NCBI RefSeq assembly: GCF_011386835.1
Contig: NC_088797.1
Coordinates: forward strand, 60,661,587-60,725,586
Length of the DNA: 64,000 nt
Reading direction: 5' to 3'
Source: Chrysemys picta bellii
Lineage: Eukaryota; Chordata; Testudines; Emydidae
The notes below the pieces were generated by a model that saw only the letters and a program-made list of their open reading frames with translations, did not search any database and was not told where the DNA came from. Of this stretch, positions 28,901 to 40,900 are shown one piece after another. Made by a program: the position numbers and the translations under genes. How positions within the stretch are numbered: position 1 is the stretch's first letter; every line of letters begins with the position of its first letter.

Positions 28901-31900
28901 TCAGAGCATAGCTGCCATCTAGCAGCTCACCTGAACAACTGGAGAAGGGGGCCAGCAAGGCTGTAGCTTGCATGAAGCTCTTGATTGGGGGAGACATCCA
29001 GCTTCACTGATTGGCTGGGAAGCCCTACTTAAACCAGAAAGAAGCAACGGCAGTTGTCTGAGCAACTAGAAGACTCCTTGGCTGGCTGCTACTACAGATC
29101 TTGCCTACTTGCCTTCCTGCCTATCCCTGTCCTCCTTATCCCAGACCCCATCAGTTCCCAGTTCCGGCTTTCCTGCCTTGATCTAGGTCCCTTTTCCTAT
29201 CCCTACGCTGACTCCGGCTTTGACCCCTGGCTTGGCAATTGGATGTGGTTCCAGGCTCCTGATTCTAACCATTAGGCCTGACTGCCGATGCCCCAGTCCC
29301 TATACCTCCTCCAAATCTTTCCCTCCTGCAAGCTGTGCTCCTCCCTCTAAGTTCCATGCAGCTTACTACATTTCCCAAAGCACATTTAAAGTACTAAGGA
29401 GAAGTTTGTACTAAGATAATTGGCCTGAAGGTCACAACCAAGGAATAATTGGATGGCCAGCCAGTTGGCTGGGAGGAACTTGAACTCGAGTCACCTAGGA
29501 TGATCCACCTACAACCTGAGAGTTCACATTGGTACTTGTTAATCAAATACGGGGCAACAGGCTGGGGTGAGTGAGGTGCTTCCACCAGTAATATTATTTC
29601 TTAAGCCCCTGGAGGAAGGACTCTGAAAATGAGGGTCTCTCTGCACTAACCATAGTCTAGAATGAATTCTGCCACCTGGACTAGAAACGTTTTCCTTAGT
29701 AAATGATTCACCAGCAATTATTTTAATATTTAAAGTAATTTAGAATCAAATCCTCCTTTATACCCTCTTGCAACCCCACTGTCTTCAGAACTTGGCCCTC
29801 TAGTAATAACTAGCTCGGTGAAATTACCTGTAAAACACACGTGTCTGACGAAGTGGGTATTCACCCACGAAAGCTTATGCTCCAATACATCTGTTAGTCT
29901 TAAAGGTGCCACAGAACTCTCTGTTGCTTTTTACAGATCCAGATTAACATGGCTACCCCTCTGATACTGTAAAACAATGACATCTAAATTGGAGATTCCC
30001 CCTCCCTCAGGAGCCTGAACTAAGGCCTACACTGTGGAGACCTCCCATGTTCTGAAAGACTGACCCCAGGCACATTTGGGCAGCCCAAGTCAGGTCCTAC
30101 ATTTTGTAACCAACTCCTTCCTCTCAATTCACCCTCTATGATTCCAGCCATGAATGTGGTCTGTAATGGCAAAGGACTGAGATGAAGCTTTTCAGATTGA
30201 GATTACAAGCTTCTCTTTTTCAGATGCTACTGTGTGTTGGAAAAACTGTGTTAAAATTACATGCTGTTACTTTAAATTGTAAGGCTAGAGGGAAGTTTTG
30301 TGAACTGGATTCTCTTTGGGAAGTCTGCAAAGAGCCAGCCTAAAGTAGGGTGGGTTGAATTGTGCCTGTCTGCCTTAGGGAGCAGCCTGCTTTGTCTCAC
30401 TCTGGTTTGGTTGTGGTGCGTTAGGGTGCTAGATTCTAAAATATAAAGTGGTGTTACATTTCTTACTTCCAGAAAGCAAAAAACCAAAACACACTAACTT
30501 CTCTGTGTGTATGTCATGAACATAACGGATGCCAACACATCTGAAGAAGTGGGTTTTTTACCCACGAAAGCTTATGCTCAAATAAATCTGTTAGTCTTTA
30601 AGGTGCCACCGGACTCCTTGTTGTTTTTGTGGATACAGACTAACACAGCTACCCCTCTGGTATTAGATGCCAACACAGCAATATGACTTGCTACTGAGAG
30701 CAAGACTGACCTCTCCCACTCACACCACAGAGCAGTGGAAAAGGGGAGAGAGGAGCAGCAACAGACTAAGAGGAAGAGAAAAGAGAGGGAGACGGGGCAC
30801 TCCACACTGCACTAACCCATGGAAGTCTCATTAAAGCATCACAGAGTCAGATTTACCTTGTTGCCCTGATGCAGACATTGTGGCTGGCAGCCTCACACAC
30901 TTGCACTGCATCGTCCAGGCTGAGGCCCTCCGTCCATAGCCCGCAGATGTAGACAATCTGATCCCGTGGCTGCAAGCTGCCTTCTATACTGGCGGGAGAG
31001 CCTGGCACGATCTCAAGCACGTAGATACCCTGCAATTTGCTCCCGGCTCCTCCTGTTAACTTCAAGCCTGGAAGGATACAGATAAGTGTATGGTGTCACA
31101 GTGGTTTCTGAACGTTCCTTAGCGTGAGACTAGGACAGTGGAACAGTCTCCCACAGGAGACTTGGCTCCACTGACGCTAGGCTGGACAAAGCACTGGATA
31201 ATATCCTGTGGGGAACAATCCTGCACCAGCTGGACTAGATGTTAGAGCACAGGCTGGGGCAGTGAAGCACAGGGACATGTTACTGAGAGAAAGGTAAGAA
31301 CAAAACAATGAAGGGCCTACCCACACCCAACTACTGGAGTGTAGCACTTTCTATTGGATAGTTATTGAAATCAGACTAGCCAAGGTACTTATATGGCTCT
31401 CGTTATCTCAGCGCCACTCTTTAATTGATTTAACCTCAGCACTTTTGTGAGGCAGGATTATTATCCCCATTGCACAGATGAGGAAACTAAGACACAGAGA
31501 GATGAAGTGACTCACCCATAGTCACACAGGAAGTCTGGGGCAGAGCAGAGAATTGAACCAAAGACCCAGGCTAGCATCCTAACCACCAGACCACTCTTCT
31601 TCTCAAACACACACTTGTTTTTTTGGTCTAATGTTGCTTTATATATCTCAGCTGACGGTAGATGCCAACATCTAGGCATCTGGACTAAGCCCCTGATATC
31701 CCAAAATCTGATATTGCAGAGATGTCCCAGAAAATATATCTAAAGCCAGATCTTACTGCCACAACAGGTGTTTTGCCCCGACTTCAGGAGCAGCAGTGTT
31801 CAGCTCCTTGTGTGATAACAACGATCTATAGACTGGGGCCAGCCTGAAGAATGGCATTGGGAAGCTGGCAAGCTAACCCACCAATGCACAAATCTAGGAT

Positions 31901-34900
31901 TGTGACAGTTCTCATGCAGCTTACCACTAGCACCGTCCTGGCCTAAAGAAGGGGCAAATTTCAGTCTCCGCACCACATACCCAGTTGTCCATTGTCGCCT
32001 TTTGTGAGGGTGATTTCAGGAATCTCATCTGGTCTAACAGAGGCATGGAGGTCCTCGTTAACCCGGCCAACCACCAGGCTCAAATCGGGAGAAGAGCTGT
32101 GCAGCAACGCCAGGGTTTCATCAAAGGAGAATGCTGTGACATCAACTCCGTTCACCTAAGAGACAGAGAGCAGCTATAACCATGTCCTAGGTCTTTTATT
32201 AACTGACCACACATTCCTTCCTTTTACAAAGCTCAGTATATGGGCTTCAGGCAGTCTCCATTCTGGTCTGACTGACTTGTTATAGCATTCACTGCTATAA
32301 AATTCTCTTTTCAAATAGACTTTCCATGCATTTTGGCCTTGTTTTTTTCTTCATGATGTATAAAGAAAGTGTGAAAGACATTTTTTAATGTCTTCCTCTG
32401 TCTTTTTACATTAGAAATATCAGCTCTTATCTACCTTATTTTTGTTGGAGGCCTTTATGGAAGATGGGAGAACTAGCAGGATGACATCAAGAAACTAGGT
32501 ATGGAAACCCCAGATATTCAGACGAGAGGGAGAATCTGGTCAGACTGTTTAAAACTCTTTGGGGTTATTTTTTTCTTTGCTTTTTGTTAACATATTTAAC
32601 TCAAACACCTGACATACACTTGCAGGGAAAGCTGCCTTTGTTAAAGATTCAAACATTCCCAACACTCATCAGTTTGAGGACTGAAAAACCTCCTGCTCCA
32701 CTTCTCTACTCCTCCAAGGAGTTCTCTAGCAGCAACAAGGAAGACAAGGCTTAACACAACAAGCTGAGGAAGAATCTTCAAAAAACTAGGCTTTGTTTAT
32801 GCATCAAAGAAAGAAAACTATTATGTTAATATAGCTTGTTACATTTAATATAGTGAATTAATTAACATTTCTGGTGTCTTACACTCCTGCTACAAAGCAA
32901 GAAGACACTGGTCTACTAGTGTCTGTTCCTCCTTTTTAATTCAAAGGATTTCTGTACCATAATGAGTCTGTCCCCTCTTCTCAGTCTTCCATCAGACAGG
33001 GCAGGCTCAGCCAGGATTTCCTCCACATACAGGCAGTTGTCCAGTTTGTTAGGAACCACTGTGAATCCGTAACAATTGTTCTCCGATCTTGTCACAGTGA
33101 CGAGCACCTCCGTTTCCTGTCAAATGCAGCACACAATGTGTTTTAAGACCTTTCTTTCTATTGCCTCCTTCCTTCATGTTTTAGATACAAATTAGGGGAC
33201 AGATCTTCAGCTGGGATAAATCAGCATCAGTTGTAGCTACGCCGATTCACAGCAGGTGGGATCCTGGCCGCAGGTCTTTAATGCACCAAGCAATACACAG
33301 ATTCAGTGTTTGGGACCTGGTCAGATCAGACCCTATATTTTGGACTGTAATAAAAATAAGGGTCACAGCCTATAATGGGGCTATTACAATAGTTATCACT
33401 TACCCTGGTATATTCCTCTTCCTTCTCCTCTCCCTCTAGTTCCTCAAAGTCTTCCCACTCGTTGTCACTATTGCCCGGTTCTCTAGCAGGGAAGGGTGCC
33501 GAGAAAGGATCACGTGGCTGCGGGGTGGCAATAGTGGTGGAGGCTGTGTCTGAGCTCCCGCCACATGAGAGCGAGGTCAGAGATGTGGAGCTGAGTGTGA
33601 GATACTCCTTATCGATAGGGGTGGGGGAGAGAATGTCAGGGACGCAATAGGTGCTGGCGAGGTCATCATCACTCCTCTCAAAGGCAGGGCTGGGAAAGAA
33701 AGAAAAACCCATATGATTGCAGGGCAGAAAGGACTTGCCCCCCAGATACTTCATCAGCAGGACACTGAAACCTCTGCTGTAGGTAAATCATCTCCCTTTT
33801 GTCTTATCTAAATACTTATAATACTAAACTGCTCTCCATGGCCTCCGGGAAGTATATAGCTACACAATACAAGCAATCAGTCATGAGAACAAGTACTGCA
33901 TTTTGTACACTTACCCAAATCATTTCAGGCTTCAAAATTTGTCTGTAAAACACAGATATATTTTTCACAAAGCATTTTCCACAAAATTTAATAAAAAAAC
34001 TAGAACTAGTCACAAAATGAGGAAAATTGGGAAGAAAGAGTCAATAAAAAAAACTTAGCTCTTATCTAGCACTTTTCATCCCTCGATGTCCAAGTGCTAC
34101 ACCAAGGAGAGTAGCTTCATTATCTCCATTTTACATATGGGGAAACTGAGGCACATGGCAGCAACGTGACTTGCCCAAGGTCACCCAGCAGGCCACTGGC
34201 AGAACTGGGAACAGCACCTAGCTCTCCTGAGTTGCAGTCCAGTGCTCTGTCCCTCAGGCCACATTTTCAGTTACTCTGCTAGCATTATAAATTCATTCAT
34301 TTGCCATTTAAAAAAAAAGAATGAGCAATGTCTCATCAGTTTTCATCTCCACCTTCTTATTTGAAAGGCAATGCCTAACGCATACAATTCTTTGCATGGC
34401 AACCGTTGTTCATGGGACCAACAGGTACGTTATGATGAGGCGGTCATCTCTCTATAGTTAAGGTGATAAATAACTTCCCATTACAAGCCTGCTCTTGACC
34501 CTGTTGTGCTTTTTTGATGTAAAAAAAATGATGAAAAAACATTTAAAACAATCTCAAAATGGGCTTCGACATGTGTCATTTACAAAGAGCCCTGTTTCAC
34601 AGAGGATAGACATTTTATTAATATTTCGACATTCTCCCCATCTCTTTGATTACAGATTGCACTGTTGCCTGGCATTCAAAAGCAAGTGAATAAATGCAAT
34701 TAAAGGGAGTGTAAGTCACTCTATCCTTTCCTATATTACGCCCTGGGGCCTAAATGCTAAGTTTTGTTCAAGCTGCTATCTGTGGTTGGCGAGAAAACTG
34801 AAAAACACAGAGAACCCTTCTTAGCTCATGTGAGCCGTCAGATGGTACCAACAGCTGTTATGTGGAATGCCCCTGTGGAATGAAGACCCGTTCCCATTGG

Positions 34901-37900
34901 CTCCAGTGGGTTTCCTGGTAAGAGTAAGAGTGGCTAATGTGAATAAGAAAGAGTTTGGAGGAGCGGGGTGTGTATGCAGCTCAATGAAGAGAGCAATAGC
35001 ACTTTATTAGCTCGTCACTATAGAGAGGAAAGGGAGAGGAGCCAGCCATTTCAAATAACACTGCCACACGGAGAATGAAACAGACAGTGTGTCAGTTCAG
35101 GTACTTCGATAGGGTGACAGATATTTATCATGTGCTGGAAGAGCACCTCGATGATTTAATGAAATATTTAAGAAGGGCAGCACACAAGGCCTGGGGAGAA
35201 GGAGGAGGTCACAAGTTTAACAGAGATCTCAATCATTAAGCATATGGTAGAGGCTGTGTTACATGACAGTGAGGCACTGGGCCTGGAAGGTAGTTGGCAG
35301 AGCTACAAATGCCCATGGCAATCAGCCAAGTAATGGCTCATACCATTGCAAGCAAAGGCTGCTTCTAGCCCATCTCTCTGGCAGCAGGGAAGACACCGAG
35401 ATCCTGACCCTGCTCTCCCTTACAACAGCATAAATCAGGAATTCTACCGAAATCTATGGGCTGGATTCTGCATAGACTGTGTATAATGAGCACTACAGCT
35501 GCAGTTTCCTTGGTAATTCTGGGCATGTCTACACTGGAGCTGGAAAGTATAATTCCTAGCTCAAGGAGACATACCCACGTTAGCTCCCATCAAGCTAGCA
35601 CGCTAAAAATAGAGGGTAGCAGCGTGAGGGACCAGCTGCCCATAATATGTATCTAGTGTTTCAGATGGGAGTGTACCTGGGGCAACACACACTACTGTGG
35701 CTGCACTTCTGTTTCTAGCATGGCAGCTCGATCAGAACTAGCACAGGTACGTCTCCTCAAATTGGAATTTACACCCAGTTTGAAGTGTAGATGTAATGCC
35801 CACAGACCCTGCTCATCAGCAGGCAGAATTGAACCTGGAATATCTGAAGCTTAATGCATGAGCCTCTACTGCATGAGCTAAAAGCCACGTGGCACTTAGC
35901 CAAAGCTATAGCAGACTCATTAGTGCCACACCAAGCAGGCATGAGTTACATAGACATAACCAAAGTTACATCATCCTGATTCTGCAGGAGTTTTTACTGG
36001 AGTTGGTCAAAAAAAGTAATTCTTTCCCATGTGAAATTGTGAATAAAAAAACAATGAGGAATACTTGTGGCACCTTAGAGACTAACAAATTTATTTGGGC
36101 ATAAGCTTTCGTGGGCTACAACCCATCTGATGAAGTGGGTTCTAGCCCATGAAAGCTTATGCCCAAATAAATTTGTTAGTCTCTAAGGTGCCACAAGGAC
36201 TCCTCGTTGTTTTTGCTGATACAGACTAACACGGCTACCCCTCTGAAACCTGTGAATAAAAAGTCTCTTCTCCAGGGGGAAGTTTTGAACCAATGGGAAA
36301 TTAAAATTTTCATCCCATTTCAAATGAAAATGACAATTTGGTTCAGTTTTTTTAAACAGAAGGCTATCTGAAGTTGAAATGAAATGAAAATCACCCTTTT
36401 GAATGGACATTTTGACATAAAGTGTCAATTTTGTTTAGGGTTATTTAAACCCAGAAGTTGAAACAAAATCACTTTTTAAGTTGATACCAAACTAAAATTT
36501 CTATTAGACTTTTTTCACAGGAAAAAATTAAAAATCATCATTGGAATTGCCATTTTCCTGCAAAATCTTCCATTTTTTATTAAACTATTTTCCGCCAGGA
36601 AAACTTCCAACGCAATAAATGCCAATTGGCTGGAGTTTTCACACTATAAATGCTTGAATGCATAAACGCACGAGAGTTTTTGGGGGAATGGGTGAGCTAA
36701 AGGTGGTGGGGCATTGCAGCCATCCACTAAATTGACCGTGAGCAAGGATACTAGAATCCCTGAATTTCTGGTACTGTCATTGCTGCTAAGGGAATCTGGA
36801 CAGCCACACCAGGATCTCAACTGGCTGTATGTGAGAATAGGCACAAGCACCTCCTAAAGCAAATATCTCATAAATCTGCAGAAGAAATGGCCCTCTGGAA
36901 GAGCTCTCACTCCGATGCTACAGTCCCAGAGCTTCCCCCACCATCCGCAGCAGAGCACTCATTTCAAGGCGTCTCCTCTCCCATTTCTTTCGAGATGGGG
37001 AGGACGGCTGGAGAATTTCACATTGCAGAATGGTACCTGAATGAACTTGGTATTCTTTCCTCTGTTCTTTTAACAGCCTTTCCTTTCTTTAAAAATTGTA
37101 CAGAATCTGGAAATAGAGTCTTATGAACACTTTATGCTTTTAATATTGGTGAGCTTCCCTTTGTACTTAGTACGAAGGGCTTGGAAAAGACCATGGGCCT
37201 GATTCTCATTTACTCTGTAGCCCTCTATTACCACTCTGGTAGTACACAGGAACCTTAAACTAGATCTCAATTACTTTAATTCCCAGTTAAGTCAATAGGG
37301 GTCCTTCCGCTGAGTTCAATGGAAGCTGCATGAGGCCCTGGCTAGACAATGCAGTTTATTTCCATAATGCATTATTTATTCAACTCTCTCACAATGCAGC
37401 TTATTGCACAGTTCCAGAAAGGAGGCCGGAGAAGGTGGAGACAGCAGGCTGGGACAGGCATGAATAGCTGGTAAGGGGAAATGTTGGTTAATTAACACAG
37501 CAGTTAAAAGCACAGAACCTTGTGTTTAACCCCCAGCACTTCACTTGGGTGCAAAATTCTAAGGGCCAGTGGAAGCAGCACAGGGTGGAGTTCTGCACTT
37601 CTTACCTTTCAGCGCTTCCACTCTCACATGGTGAGTAGCAGTTCCGCATCACCTCTTCCTCCAGAGACAGGAACGTCTCAGAGGCAATGGCTTCCCGACG
37701 CCATTTCCAGAGGTGCTTGTAGGAGTGCTCACTGTGGGCTCCAGGCCTGTCACGTGGCTTCTCTTGGGAAGGTTCCGTGCCCTGCTCCTCAGGAGACAAG
37801 TTCTCCTCCTCAGGAGGGTCACCGCAAGAGGCCACTGCTTCAGAATCCATATAGTCTTCCAGTTCTGGAGAAGTACTGTCCCTCTCGCTAGCAGCATGAC

Positions 37901-40900
37901 CTGCACCACCGCTGGGCTCTGGGGTAGCTGGTGTCACAGTCCCAAACTCCTTAACCGGAGAAGGCACTGGGGTCTATCAAAACAACAGAGAGAGGGATTA
38001 ATCTAGCTTTGCCTCCCTCTCCTATCACTCCTTCACCATCTTCCTCTATTACAGGCCAAGAGGAACACAGCAGAGCCAATATCAACCAGCTCTCCATTGC
38101 AGGACACCACAGTGCTGGTGGTGTGGTGGAAGAACAGCTCTGAGAGACACTATAAAAATCTGAATCTCCAGGGAAGGAAGGATGTGGAAAAACTTTTCCC
38201 CGATGAACGTATTGCTAGTGTGAGGTACCCGACTCCCCATTCTGGAGGCTAGCCTGGAAGTTCTCTTCAGCAAATAGGTGCAGTATGAGCAGCAGCAGGA
38301 TACATTTTTGGGCCCCACTCTCCTCCCCCTTTCACTGCCCTCTGGTGTGTGGACAATCTCCAGTTAGCAGTAAGTGGCTTCCAGCCAATTTGACCCCTGT
38401 GCAGCAGAGTGCAGAAAGAAGAGCAGACAGGCCCCGGAAGCACAGTAGTGTGGGGATCTGTTTGTCCCATGGGGACTATTCTAACAGTGATCTCCATCCA
38501 CCCAGGCCCTGTGGCAGTGAAGACTGGCATGATGGGGGACCACAGGGTGGTCAGCCTGGCCTGAATCAAGTCTAATCCAAAGGCCTGTGCACTAAGGGAG
38601 GGCTTGTGTGTGGACATGAGATGTGGTACAGTGCAGGAGGAGTTTGTCTGGTGCACCAAATTTCTCTAGTGTGGACATGACCGTAGAAGGAAATTAGGTT
38701 CAGGCTCCTCAGCCCATTCACACTTTGGCCTTTCTGCTGTCCCTGCTAATCAGTACTAGTCATGACAGTGGTTTCTGAGAGGTGGACATTGCACACAGGA
38801 AACTGGACTGAGACCACTGGTGGCATTTCATGAAGTTCACTTAACTGGCAGCCTAGATGTCAAAGGTTCAATATCTCAGTCCAATCTCGATAATGGTCCA
38901 GTCTACTTAAAGCTCTGGATTAGCACCCAGAAAACTGCTGCTTAGAATGAGTGCAATGTTTGGCTTAGGCTAGAATGCCACAGTTCTGCCCCAGAACACT
39001 GCAATCACCCTTTGGCTGGTTCAGTGCTACAGTGCCACAAGAAGATCAGACTGGAAACACCAGCGGGGCAGATCTGCTCCCCTCTTACTACTCCGGCTAC
39101 TGAGAAAGTTGCTGCTGAATTGTGGGAGCAGGGTTTGTTGCTGGGAGAGTGTACCAGGGTGGGCTCAGTCGCAAGCTGGCTCAGCACCCTGCCACTCAAA
39201 TCCCCACTCATTTATATTAACTGAGCTTTGAAGGTGGGCAGTTGACAAAGCAGGCCAGTTATCTGAGTGGAGAGACAGCTGAGGGGCTCACTGGGTGGAA
39301 GTGTCCCCAGCAGCTAGCACTATATAAGCACACAGGAAGGAAGTGCTGCGCAGAGAGTGGGGGGCCCGGAGGAAGGCAGAAGTAGGTAGGATGAGCTGCT
39401 GCTACTGTCCCTTCCCCAGAAGCAAGCGGGGAAGCTGGCTACTGATTGTAAATATAATATATTCTAAAGCACAACAGTGGTTAAGAAGACCTGGTGGTTT
39501 TGGTCAATGGCTGAGGCTGGAAAGTTCTCTCAGAGGACCACCCCAAGACAGAAAGGAAGGGAAAAGAACAAAGCTGCCTGACAGAGGGGGGAATAATCCG
39601 TGTCCTTCTTGTTTGAGACTCACTAGCAAGTGCTGCAGTGAGCGTTTCCAGGTGCAGTACTAAGAAGGCTTGTCTTACCAGTGCGCTCTGGTCTATTTCT
39701 GGAAGAAGACCTTTTGGAGGCCTGCAGAGAAGAAGCGTGACTTGTCGAGGAGCTCCTCTCAGCAAGTGCAGGACATCCTACACAGGGGGGAAATACTGTT
39801 AGCCTGGTAAGGTAATACACAGCCCCCAAGTTGCAGCACATCCCTCTCTGCTCACAATTGAAGGAGCAAGGGTAGTTGTGTCATTAGTCAGCAGCACTTC
39901 AGTGCCCACAATTGCTGGTCTAGGATATGCATTAGCCCTTTTATACTAGCTCAGGATTTGGCCTTCCAATGGCCACCTGGATTCAATGGCGCTTTGCTTT
40001 CAGTTGCAGTGATGGGTGTAAATTACACCCAAGGGGTGTACACCATGTAACCTATAACTTAGTTGAAAAAACAAACCCCTTGGGCACAAACACCCCCCGC
40101 CCAGGTTTCTCCTGATTTGGTACCTTCTGTAAGAACTGCGGGCCTTGCTGGAGCCCTAGGCATAACTAACAGTATAAACCAAAGGCTGTGAACCACAGCA
40201 GGTCTAGCCTTGGCAAAATAACAACACACCAGGTATTGGCTAACCAAGTAAGCACATTCCTGACCACAGAGGATGGTGCAAGGACACCCAGAGTTCTCAA
40301 GTAACTACGTAAACAAGTTCCCAAGGGATGGTACAGACAGGGCCGGCTTTAGGAACTGCGGGGCCTGATTCGAATACCCGACAGCAGTCCGGGTCTTCGG
40401 CGGCACTTTGGCGGCAAGGGGTCCTTCACTCGTTCCGGGTCTTCCGCAGCACTGAAGGACCCCCCGCCGCCAAAATGCCGCCGAAGACCCGGAGCGAGTG
40501 AGGGACCCCCTCTCCCCCGCCGCCGAAGTGCCACCGAAGACCTGGACCTCCACTGGGTGAGTAAAAAAATTAAAAAGGCGCCTAAGGCACGTGGCCCTCT
40601 TAGGCGCAGGGACCGATTCCGGGGAATCGGGGGAATCGGCCTAAAGCCAGCCCTGGGTACAGGAACACACTGGCCCCTCGTAAGATAAGGATGGGATGAC
40701 AGGATAATGGTTGAAGATGTTTTGTTCAAACTAGCAGGTACAAGCAGAAGAGTGGTAACTAATCACATCTGGAGTGTAATGAGTAACTTGGGTCTGGTCT
40801 ATACTACCCGCCTGAATCGGCGGGTAGAAATCGACCTCTCGGGGATCGATTTATCGCGTCCCGTTGGGACGCGACAATCGATCCCCGAATCGGCGTTCTA

